Source: Symbiodinium kawagutii
Lineage: Eukaryota > Sar > Dinophyceae > Suessiales > Symbiodiniaceae
NCBI GenBank assembly: GCA_009767595.1
Contig: VSDK01018650.1
Span: forward strand, 135,073-199,072
Length of the DNA: 64,000 bases
Direction: 5' to 3'
The notes under the pieces were generated by a model. That model saw nothing but the letters and a program-made list of their open reading frames with translations. It was not told the origin of the DNA and searched no databases. Position 1 is the stretch's first letter. Each line of letters starts with the position of its first letter. The position numbers and the translations under genes were made by a program. Of the stretch, positions 45,476 through 55,696 are shown piece by piece.

Positions 45476-45487
45476 CACCATTTGGCT

Positions 45488-45580
45488 GTTTCTCAAAATA
45501 GGGGTACCCCAAAAATGGTAGGTTTGTTGCTATAAATGACTATTATTGGATGATTTAGGGGTACCCCTATTTTGAGAAAC
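45488..45580. mobile_element. MITE, family C, best copy
   Basis: 93 bp with perfect 23-bp terminal inverted repeats (45488-45510 against 45558-45580; they begin GTTTCTCAAAATAGGGG). The AT-rich centre contains TGACTATTATTGGATGATTT. It lies just 43 bp 3' of the channel-like gene's stop codon. Confidence 0.9.
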
Positions 45581-45622
45581 CACCATTTGTAGGTGCTAGT
45601 TCCTATCCGAAGCCACGCCGGC

Positions 45623-45760
45623 CTAGTCGCACGCAAGCGCGCCACGACACGCCTTCTGTTTGATCATCTGTTTGGCCCTGCGCCGCGCTTCCGCGATGAT
45701 GCCCCGGTACACAGCCAAGCGGACGCAGTAGCGGCGCACGATCCTGCGCCAGGGGGATTT
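45623..45760 (-). CDS. Channel-like gene, last exon
   Basis: 138 nt in phase 0 encoding KSPWRRIVRRYCVRLAV, YRGIIAEARRRAKQ and a short tail, with a TAG stop at 45623-45625. Acceptor CCATAG|A lacks the usual following G. Confidence 0.66.
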   Translation of the reverse strand, partial: KSPWRRIVRRYCVRLAVYRGIIAEARRRAKQMIKQKACRGALACD

Positions 45761-48700
45761 CTATGGTGGATGTCAGTGGATGTTCAGCTTCAATTGGTTA
45801 CTTTACCAAAGTGTAATTCACCATGGAGTATTCAGTTTCAACCAATTCTAAAAGGCATTCACCCACTACTACTAGGTAACAACAAGATCAATAAGCCATG
45901 ATTGCATAATGTAGTGGACTAATGTGAATCAAATTATGATAGATGTTTTGTTCATCGCTTTATTTAGGAGGCCAGCTAAGGGCGAGCAAAGGCCACCAGG
46001 CTTGAAGTTGTCAGCTAAATTCAGTGTAGATAGCTGGGTCCAGTGATTGTCATGATTGTCATGAAATGATTGTCTGGTTGATGGTTTCACCCACTATGAC
46101 AAATATGCTTGTCAAGCAGGCAACCATTGGGCAATACATTTGGGGAAATAAAAATGATTGAAACCACCACGCCGACTTCTCTCTTGACACGCCCCACGCC
46201 ACAGCATGATTGAAACCACCAACCATGCAGTCATGTGATGGAGAAATGGTTCAGAATACTGAGCACAATCGACCATGAATAGAATCGCTTAAGGATGGCA
46301 AATTATCTGGGTGAATCGCCCATAAGAACAAACAATTAGCGTCTGGTACTCTTGGATGATCTTCTCTGTCTTCTTGGAAACTAGCAAGTCACAACCGCTC
46401 TATCTGCGTAATACCATCGTAATACCCGTGGCCGGCTATTTCCATGAACGATGGTACCCACGGACATGCACGAAATTGCCATTCCCCAGTGGCTGGACCG
46501 CGAATTAATACAATGAGGAGGCAATGTCAATGATGTGAGTGAGATGATGCCTTCGGGGAATCATCTCAACAGTTGGAGCGGCAACAGCGTAGGTGGGATA
46601 GTGTCACATCAATGCGCTGACTGAGTGGAGTGTAAAATGTGTAGAAGGGGGCGTTTGAATCACGCACCATGCAATTTTTGCAGCGCAAATTAATCCATTT
46701 GAGCAAAAAATGGAGCCAAGAAGTGTTCATCGCATGATCCCCATGGGTACCGCAGCGTGAGTGAAAACTTGAAACTTTTGATGCCGTGAGGGTTGGACGA
46801 CGCACGTCACCGACCAACCATCGGCAGCCGCGCAGTCTTCTGGAACTGCGGGCAGTTGTGCTCGTTTCGGTCAATGACTTCCATCAGGGCGTCACGCGTG
46901 AGGTAGTGCACCTGGAGGCTCAACATGAGTGACGACATGTGACGACAGTCAACAGGTTACTCGGGATCAGTTGTTTTCGCGACCCTGCCAGGCAAGGAAC
47001 ATAGCTATGGGTCAGTTCAACCTTAGTTTGCCTGGTTCCCCCATCATTAACCAGGCTGTTTTCCCTTTAAACTTGTTGCTTATTATCCCCTATTATTATT
47101 GTTATTGTTGGTATATCCCCTAGTTGGTTATTATCCCCTATCATTATCCTCCTGTTATCCCCTAGAAGTTGTTGATTTGTTGCTTATTATCTACATGGAT
47201 TTTGCCCATGTCAGGGATCAACAGCATAGGACATAGCCCAGGCTTCACCGGAAACGACAAGGTGGCGCCTCGATGTAAGTCAGTGCAGTGCCAGCAATTG
47301 GTCGAACCAAGTTGGGATCCTTGGTGCGGACGGCGTGAACGCCTACGACTCACAGAACAATTGGAATAGAGGAAACATGAATAACTACAAACAGTAGATG
47401 CAAATAGAAGTAGATTGAAAAAACACACAATAATTGGAAAATAATAAACATATATACTGTATATATATATAGATAAATTGATCCAGTAGATAAAAATAGA
47501 TAAGCGCACCTTCTCAATTGCAAATTCGATGCGTATAAATGCATTTGGCAGCACATTAAGAAGGCATGAGTCGAGTATCATTGGCAAAAGGCATCGCAAA
47601 GCAGAAGCGAAACATGACATATCAAAAGCAAAATCGGTCAACATTTCAATTGCTGATCTGACCAAGGCAACCTGTAGCGTCCATCAAAGTAGGAGGTTCC
47701 ATGATCATGTGACTGCTCAAAACCATCACCCCCAAACCGTTGGCTTTTCCACTGATGACCCCGAACCACAAACAAAATTTGTTCTACCACTACCAACCAT
47801 TACCTACCGTCAGTAGCCATTGAACTTGTTCTAACAATTCCGAAGCATTGAACTTGCCATCTGGAATCAAGTGTGAACCAATTCCCACCCTTGGAGTCGC
47901 AGTGCATCTCGTGTTCAATGATGTTCAATGTAGATTTCAAAACTGTTTGCCGAAAGTTTTATCAAAATATGTTGTTAGTTGTTGCTAGCTTCTTGGTCCC
48001 CTTCTCTCTGCAATTACCATGGTTGATGGGCTAGGCAATGACCGATATGTTTGTTGATCATTTGAACCTTCTATCATGATAAACCATTGGAGAAGAAGTG
48101 AGTTATTGATAAACCTAAATTTCCATGATAGAAATGGGCTATAAGTTGTTTTGATTTCATCACTCGCAAGTGGGTTTGAATCAACCGTGAATTTCGGCTA
48201 GGGAGGCAGTTCAAACTCTTGAGCCCCCAAGTTCCAAGCCGAGCCGTCAAGCCGTGGCTTGCAAACCAAGCATCTGATAAGACAAAGTCCTCACCCCAGA
48301 CCTCACCGAAGGCACCCACCCTCTTGTTCAGCATCACCAATCCTTTCGACAGAATATAGAGCACCTGAAACACAAAGCCCGCAGTGCGATACCACTGAGA
48401 GGTAGGATGACTGTCCGTGTCCTTCCATGAATATCACGTGTTGGCCGTTCTGACTTCATGATAGTTATACGATGTTGTATGCATTCTCTTGCCAGCGAAA
48501 TCGATATGATTTGGAATGAGTAAACCACCACCACCTTTACCTGTAATATCAAATGAGAGAACAGCTGGACCACCCAGTGCAGTCAAATGCTTTAGGCATT
48601 CATTGAGCATGATTCTCAACCATTGGAATCATTGGAAGCGCCATGTACCAGTAAGCTATTTGATCTATGTGGCGGGTCAAAACCCTGTATCCCTAGCTGT

Positions 48701-49017
48701 CCCTAGTATCGCCATTGTTTTCCCTATTCTTGGTTGGTTAACTGGTTGGTGGTTTCAACCCCTATGAAAAATATTAGTCAACCAACCAATTGTAAATAAT
48801 TACCAGGGAAAACAAACCAAATGTTTAAAACCACCAATTAATAACCTTTATTGGTCAGTAATGACCCATATCCATATGGTGAATCACCACTCCTGGTATC
48901 TCCGGTCGTCCTCGCTGAACTGCCAACCCGGTACCTGCACGTTGGCAAAGGTTTCTTGCTGCGCAAAGGCGGTGGAGCGCAACTGACGCGTCACATCTGC
49001 CACGCAGGAGTAGAAAC
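45623..49017 (-). CDS. Cyclic-nucleotide-binding, ion-channel-like protein, C-terminal exons
   Basis: Four minus-strand exons (49017-48935, 48364-48253, 46911-46819, 45760-45623) give the C-terminal half of a channel-type protein: CVADVTRQLRSTAF / AQQETFANVQ, then a cNMP-binding beta-roll (VLYILSKGLVMLNKRVG, GEVWGEDFVLSD), then VHYLTRDALMEVIDRNE, and a basic tail (WRRIVRRYCVRLAVYRG, IIAEARRRAKQMIKQK) ending at 45623. This layout is typical of dinoflagellate voltage-gated or cyclic-nucleotide-gated cation channels. The six-helix pore region was not found; it should lie further right, possibly beyond the LINE. Exon 2 ends in phase 1 while exon 3 starts in phase 0, so one small exon between 46.9 and 48.25 kb is missing. 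Identity as a channel is inferred from the C-terminal part only. Confidence 0.68.
46074..46172. mobile_element. MITE, family B copy (diverged)
   Basis: About 99 bp, left end CTGGTTGATGGTTTCACC, right end ATTGAAACCACCACG. Within the last intron of the channel-like gene. Confidence 0.65.
46819..46911 (-). CDS. Channel-like gene, exon c
   Basis: 93 nt encoding VHYLTRDALMEVIDRNE then HNCPQFQKTARLPM, the C-helix region after a cNMP roll. Acceptor CCTCCAG|GTG, GT donor (ATG|GTTGGT). Confidence 0.7.
47007..47120. mobile_element. MITE, family A fragment
   Basis: Contains GCTATGGGTCAG at the left and CCTGGTTCCCCCATCATTAA, but runs into TATTATTATTG-type repeats and has no right terminal repeat. Intronic in the channel-like gene. 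Confidence 0.5.
48253..48364 (-). CDS. Channel-like gene, exon b: cNMP-binding roll
   Basis: 112 nt encoding VLYILSKGLVMLNKRVG, AFGEVWGEDFVLSD and AWFASH. The GEVWGED motif sits where CNBDs have GxxFGE. Acceptor TTTCAG|GTG, GC donor (CACG|GCTTG). Confidence 0.72.
48742..48840. mobile_element. MITE, family B copy
   Basis: 99 bp, left end CTGGTTGGTGGTTTCAA, core TAGTCAACCAACCAATTG, right end GTTTAAAACCACCAATTA. It abuts a truncated family A copy (48668-48740) on its left, so the two are nested or in tandem. Confidence 0.75.
48885..48934 (-). repeat. Dispersed GC-rich element E, copy adjoining channel exon a
   Basis: Starts at the GT donor of exon a and reads, on the minus strand, GGAGATACCAGGAGTGGTG. 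Same orientation and same place relative to the exon as the copy next to VP2 exon 23. Confidence 0.55.
48935..49017 (-). CDS. Channel-like gene, exon a
   Basis: 83 nt encoding FYSCVADVTRQLRSTAF then AQQETFANVQ, the segment preceding the cNMP roll. Acceptor GCAGAG|GT, GT donor (GTGCAG|GTACCG). Element E follows the donor directly. Confidence 0.7.
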
Positions 49018-50040
49018 CTCTGCAGGCCGTCATGGAGGCCGTGCTATGCCATGGTGGTTGATCCTGATGTGGAATGATTTTATGGTGAATTCAAGTTCAT
49101 GGGTTGATCAATCACTATTGATAATCAACCTTTGCATGATGGTTCATGAGTAGGCAATGGTGGTTACTTGAATGGTGAAGGAATGGGCAGTGGCGATCAA
49201 GAAAATGGCTAATAGAGGTCACTTGGCGATTTGTTGGGAAGGTTCACGGCCGACCAATGGTTGACGGACGAATTGATTAACGGCTCGCATGTAATGATAA
49301 TTAGTGGCTCATCTTGCTCAACGATGGTGCACGATGATGACACGTGGTTAAACACATCCATAAACATCTGGTTGGAAGTTTTCAGCCCGTATGAAAAAAT
49401 ATGAGTCAACCAACCAACCAACCAACCATTTGCAAATCATAGGGATCTTTTTCAAACCACCATCCAGATATCATAAACGCGTCTTGACAAGGGATCTTCA
49501 CCCACTCGGTCAAGCTACCACCAGCGCATGATAGCGCGGCTGCAAGGATCCCAAGGGATGGAAGTAAAACATGAAGCACCAGCCATGATTGGAAGCTACC
49601 ATTTGGTTCAGCCACTCCTGGTAGTTCCTCGCTGCGACGGTCCGTGGGGTGAGACTGAGCTGATGACTCAGCTGAATCCCATCCCTCTTTGGGGCAGGAA
49701 CTACGCGTCCCGGAGTGGTCCTTCTCGATTTGTGCGTGTCATTCAAGGTGCTATCCCCCACACGGTACCAAGGCATTTACTTTTTTGAAGTTTTTATTTC
49801 TCCTTCATCCCAGGAGATCCTCAGAACTCGGCTTTTTGCTCTTAGTTCTGATCCTATTGTACTGCTTCCATGTGGCCAAGCGGGATGTGTCTAGCCACAC
49901 GGAGTCATAGGGGGACACCAACCCCTGGAAGTTGATGTCCATAGCTAAGGGTTTATTCAGCTTAGCTATTTGTCTCGGAGCTAATGTTTGGGCAGCCAAA
50001 TAGTTATCAAGATATCTTGTGACAGTTGGCTGGCAGGGTA
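49018..50040. other. Intergenic or intronic, no supported exon
   Basis: Upstream of channel-like exon a. Holds a family B MITE (49368-49467) and an element E copy (49590-49630). No channel transmembrane exon is recognisable. Confidence 0.4.
49368..49467. mobile_element. MITE, family B copy
   Basis: 100 bp, left end CTGGTTGGAAGTTTTCAG, right end TTTCAAACCACCATCCAG, core GAGTCAACCAACCAACC with a local CAAC expansion. Confidence 0.72.
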
Positions 50041-52599
50041 GACAGGTGGGTCTACCAGTTAACCGGCATTTTGAGAATTTTTAACGTATTTGGAAGAAAG
50101 GCTAACTTTTGAAATCCCCTGGACTGGGATTAAGACTCTCCCAGACTTGTTTCTAAGCACGGACTGCCCGTGAAAAGGCATTAGACTCTTCCCCCAACGT
50201 TTTATGAGGAGATAAATGCGGAAGAATCGTGGGTGATTGAAACAATCGAGGATTATTCAAGGAAACTGGTGTTTTTAGCCTGAGGATAATTTAAAGCTGA
50301 TTATAGTTCTACCCACTGAACCATGCTGTTTGGGTTGGTATCATCAGCAGGCACCCAGGTCAAGACTGGAAATATTCAAAGAGATAGGCCGAATAGGTTG
50401 CACCCCATGTGGAACGTTGAAGGACTTCAGGTCCATGCATTTCAAGAAGCAAGTTGCCTGTATAGATTATTGGTCAACAGGTTCCGAACTGGCACCCGGA
50501 CATGTCACAGCATTTTCTTGCTCCTGTTTCCTGGTAGATTTATTGGCATGTTCCGTGCCGATAGTATACAGATCATCATAGAGATGGGTCCATTCAACTT
50601 TTTGTGTTGCATACCTATGCCCTGCCTGATCCCTCATCTGGATTATTGCGGGATGTCATGGTTCAAGACGTCAAGCCGCAGAATCAGCAACTTCATTACC
50701 CAATTCTGAGTAGAAGATGATGGGGTCTATGATCGATTCGATTCATTATGGCTTTTTACAATGTGGAACTGCATCACTCTATGCTCTGGATCGCCCCAAC
50801 AGTGAAGAGCTTCATGGACTACAATTTTAATCGTAGTTGGCCTCATTAGGGTGTTTCTTCCAGTCCAACGAACCTTGAACTGCTGCAATCACTCCCTGCG
50901 CATAGTCACTATCCAAGGTTAACCGAAAGTGCTGGATGCTTCTCATAACTAAATGGTCGCCATCATTCAGCTCTACTGATGGATTGAGTACCTGTTATTT
51001 CGTCAGTAATGGATCCTGAAGCAACTATGATCTATTCTTCGTTGGGCTATCCATCTTTGTCTGTCTACATCATTATCAAACTGGTCTATCACAATTGCTA
51101 TGCTGCATCCTTACATGGATGGGATGTTAAGCTGAGCCGTCAGTCCAGACCCAAGCCGGGTTCTCTGCTGAGCTAGGAACAATCCTAGCAGGCGTTAGGA
51201 AGGCCTCATGAAAGAGCTTTCATCCATTTTTGTATGTCAAGCAGCATGCATGGAATCGGGAACGTCAGTGGCTTAGGTCACTGAGGCAATAAGGTCGACT
51301 TTATTGTAGAGTTTGCACATGGGCACAGTGCTGGAATCGATGCTCTATGAATCTTCTTGGGGGCAAAACTTACAATTTGGTGAGGTCAACATCCCCATTT
51401 GTAGAGATCATGATTTAAGATCAACCACCTGTCAGGTGAATAATCAAAAAGTTGCGTTGGTCAACATGCATAGACTGTAAAATTGATTTCGTCAGGCCAA
51501 AGTCAAGTCGCCCAGGGAATTCAATTCCTTGTCGTTGCTCCATTTCCTGCTGGACGATCCTCAGGTGATAGTCAATCACGACATTTGGATATCCTGGAAG
51601 TTGCCATTAATTAATGGAGTATTTGGCCTGTCATGTCACAATTTCTAATCGGTGGTCACTGACAGTCTAGATTACAGCAGTCGGAGTAAGACCGCAACTG
51701 GTCCCATCATGGGGTGTTATTGGTCACAACGCGTTCCACAGTTGCAATGCATGTAACTGCATCTCTGGATTATGGGCAAGAAAGCGGCGAAGTGACTTCA
51801 ATGACTGGATAGTCAATAGATTATGGGTCTATTCAGGTGTCATTAGGCTATGCTATCTCGGGTTAGACCGCTGTGTCATGGGTACAGCGTTCGGCTGATT
51901 CTGGATCTTAAAGGTCTAATCACCCTTTGGCACAGCATAGATTTCGCATCCGAAGAATATTTTGGGCAAAACCCCCGCTTTAATCAATGAAGATTCGAGT
52001 CAAAATCTTGCCTTAAGCAGCGATTCTAGTTATCTTGCTATCCAAATTGCAACCTTCTTCTATAAAGGTCCACTGAGGGTTTGGTGGTGTATCTGACTGT
52101 GGCTCCTAATCACGGGCGGACAACTGGGAGGGGAGGAGGGTCTGCTCCTCCAAGTACTTTATATTTGAGTTCACAGCCCAACACCATGATTTTTTCGCAT
52201 CTAAATCATCCCATTTTGGTGGAAAACTCTGAAGTGGCATGCACTGCATCGATCATCCTTGCATATTGGGTGTGATCAATTCCCAGTTGTCGACAAAAGC
52301 TAAGGGATCACTCTGCATCGGATGTGTTTGTATCCAAAAAGGCAATCCATAGTGCACCTATCAAGACTGCAACTAGACACTCAGGGGTCTCCTTCAGGTA
52401 CCCCTTTCGTGTTAGCTTGTGTCAGCTAAAGGAATTGTGTACCACTACACTTTTTTGAAGTCTGTCTAAACGGTATTCCACTGGTGACCTATTTCTGCTG
52501 GGATTCCAAATTTTACAAACAGCTTCGGAATCATGGCCTATTAACTGTGTTGAAGAATTTGGTTAGTCCGTCACCGCTCCATTTAGCTTGATGAAAATT

Positions 52600-52823
52600 T
52601 GAATGCATGCTCGATTTTCATTGAAGTCCCAGCCATATGTTTATCCATCTCGTCCAGGAATTGCTCCCTGAAGGGAACGCGGAAGTTTATAGGAGAGATG
52701 CGTAAATATGGGACGGCAGAATGTTCTTGCTAAAGTTCTCCATAGGAGCGAAAGGATTGTGATAGGTCTAGTGTCTACATGGTTTTGGCATCTATGATTT
52801 TGCTGGCACCACCACCTTTGCAA
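52600..52823 (-). pseudogene. Reverse-transcriptase remnant of LINE ORF2
   Basis: Reads TRPITILSLLWRTLAR then LPRSLQGAIPGRDG, the family's RPITxLSxxYRxW...LPxxxxGxxPGR block. The frame then hits a stop, and the next conserved-looking stretch (DKHMAGTSMKIEHAF) continues in another frame. A clear frameshift. No FADD box was found. Confidence 0.65.
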
Positions 52824-54924
52824 AGGTTATGTGAGGGGCCAAGGAGTGTCGGCTTTGGCAAATGCATTCCACAGCTTCACTAATGGTTTACAAATGCTGC
52901 GGCACCAGGGTCAATCTGGTTGTCGCCACTGGCACGAGCCGGATGCTGTGTTGGATTTGGTATCTTTGATGCATTCTTTCAGCATATCAAGAGTGATATC
53001 ACACGAAAAGCCCGGATCTAGCACCATGTTCTAGGAACGATGTCTAGTGCATCAAACCATTGCTCGTCTAGGTATTGCTGCCTCCCCAGTACTTATTCCA
53101 GTCACGAAAGAAACACTCTTGGAGCTCCTCTGTAGTGTATTTCCAAAACACACACGTGACCTCAACTGTAGGCGGGAGCTTGGAGAGTGGAATATGAATC
53201 ACCCTTTATTGCGATTCAAATCAACAAGGTTCCTTAGCATATAGCACTTGACATATTTGCGCAAACTGCCATTCCCCTTGCAATCGATACGTTGTTTTGG
53301 ACTTCACTCTGGTTTTGACTACGTGGCAGTTATTGAAACCGCTCCTCAACTGCATTCACCGGTGGAAATGGTGTTTCTTTGATGGCTGCAAATTGTCGTT
53401 TACGATGGGGATCTTGTTGTCTTGAAATCTCATCTTTAAAGCGAGCTAGTTTTTGTTGCTTCTCCTGTAGGACTACATCATTCTGGTATTTCTCACACGC
53501 CACTAAAATCAGTGGAGAGAAGGACTTATGGTTCTAGATGAGATCTCTCCTATGACACCACGCTGAGAATGATGGTGGGAATCCCTTGGCTCTGGTCACG
53601 CTTTCCACTCCTGCGTTATGGCGAGGCATCAATAGAGCAACCTTTATCCAGTGCTTTTGTGATACTTAAAGTCGTCGAATCTGTCTAATTATTTGCTTTA
53701 CTCGAACACTGGTACTGACAAAAGTTGGAGAGTAGTCAGTCGGTCTACCAATTCTATGGGTACGGGGATTTATTGAGTTTTAAAACATGGTTCTTGGCCC
53801 CGTCCTTGCTGCGATTGTCTCAGTTTCAGCCCTGATTTTTCAAGTATCTGACCAAAATTTTTCAACGGCTTCAGACCATCCCTGAATGGTATCAGGTAGG
53901 TCTTGCCTGTAGTCGGTGGTGTGGGCATGTTTGGTCAGCATTCAATTTGTTTAGGAGTCACTGTCTAATTTTCTTCCACATCACTTGGATCGTGGAACTT
54001 GTTGAAGGTCAAGGTGAACAATCACGGATGGTGATCTGGTAGGCCACTATGTTTTAGACTTCCACTGATGTTATAGCTTGATGAAGCTGAGGATGCATCA
54101 AATAGTATCATTCGATGATGATCCCTGCGATCGACCTACAAAGGTTGGCGGCAGCGAAACATCTGGGTTCAATCTAGCATGGATTTGATGTGCACTTAGC
54201 CATCCCTGGTTGGTCATGATGTCAAGGTCGAAAATGCTCTATGGCTGGTTCAATCACCTCCAATGACTGCAGGACCTGGCCACATTACACTACTCAATGG
54301 CATAGCTTAAAGTGTATCATTTATGCTTTGATTTCTGTAACCGTTAGTGGTTATGGCCCTTGGGGAAGCCATACATGGCAACACTTAGAATCTCAAGATG
54401 TGCTACTTCACAACGGCTGCTGCAATTCTCGATGCAAAAGCTGGTTCCATCTTCGGAAGCTGCACTTTGCGCGATGGTAAGTCGGTGACCAAAATGCAAC
54501 CTCCTGAGGAAGGCATAAGGGATTCTGCAGGAGACAGCTTATGCCTCCGGGGGCGAATCGGTCCAGATGGAAATGAGAACATTCCACAGCGACTGATTTG
54601 TTTTGTTTCACTACGGATATTTTGTTCTGTCGCCGAGGTCTCACTGGCCAGGAATATCCCTTCTGTATCTTGATAATTCTGGAACCATGTAGATTTGTTA
54701 GTTAACTCACAAGGTTACAAGCAGTGATGTGTATCTGTTGTGTCGAAGGTCCAGGATTTTTGGCTTCTCCTACAGGAAACGCTTTGCCAATGTACCACTG
54801 GAGGTGGTAGCCTAGTTCGTGGATTATTTGGCAGAGATTTAGATCATCAATTATTCGGAATCGATTGTTTGGAAACTCAAAAGTTGCGGGTCCATAGATT
54901 TATCCAAGCCACCTAACCAGAACT

Positions 54925-55374
54925 TTAGCCGCGCGCGCGCCGCGCGCGCGCGCGCGCGCCAAAAAGGCGGCTTGTTGGGCCCTGTTTCGGCGCGCGCGCG
55001 CGCGCGGCGCGCACGGGAGGAAACAAGCATTGCTGGTCAACTGGAAAGGTAAACCAATGGATCCACATGGGATCAGTCTGGAAATCGGACAAGCTCACAT
55101 CTCTGGTCAGGCTACATGCCAGGAACACCGGAATGTCTACGGTCAAGGATAACCCTCTTCCCAACCAGTAAACAAATCCACGACATTCTTCAAGCATGGA
55201 GATGCAATTCTCGTCATCTTTTTTCTTTTGGAATTCTGATGTTGGCTCATATGGTTTTCCCAAAGGATTTGCATACACCAATGTCAGCAAGACTAGTGTA
55301 GCCGTTATATGGGTAGATCGAAAATCACCAAACACCGCACTGGGAATTGGTTTTCTTGTGAGTTCCAGAGTCAA
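54925..55374 (-). pseudogene. Possible endonuclease-region remnant of LINE ORF2
   Basis: A 149-codon frame downstream of ORF1 whose N-terminal half has natural composition (STHITATLVLLTLVYANP). Its C-terminal end is translated from the (GC)n tract and is not original coding. Assignment to an exo/endonuclease fold rests on position and general layout only. Confidence 0.35.
54929..55013. repeat. Paired (GC)n tracts, Z-DNA/hairpin-prone
   Basis: Two alternating CG tracts (54929-54960 and 54988-55013) separated by 27 bp. They are mutually complementary, so they could fold into a hairpin or adopt Z-DNA. Very unlike the roughly 45% GC surroundings. Confidence 0.85.
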
Positions 55375-55696
55375 ACAACTGTCTCATGCAATGAGCGTAA
55401 GTTTCCACATTGATTTCCTTGTATCAGCAGACACAATCCTGGAAGAACAACCGAAGGGAAAACAATCATCACATCAGACTGAGTGGGGTCCAGCCTCTGG
55501 AAGCCACCGATCAACAAAGCTGTGACCAGGTCAAGCCACTGCTCACTGCCTTCGAGTGAGGATGCTATGGTTTGAGCTGATCGGGAACACTGCCCTGTGA
55601 TCCTATCAACACACGGATGCTTGTCACACGAGAGATATGGACAACTCTGCTTAGTTAGTCCAAACGTGCTTGCATCAATCACACAATCTCTTGGTC

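Noticed and set aside
54925..54990. Arg/Ala-rich C-terminal tail of the 149-codon frame
   Set aside because: Encoded by the (GC)n tract; not original coding sequence.
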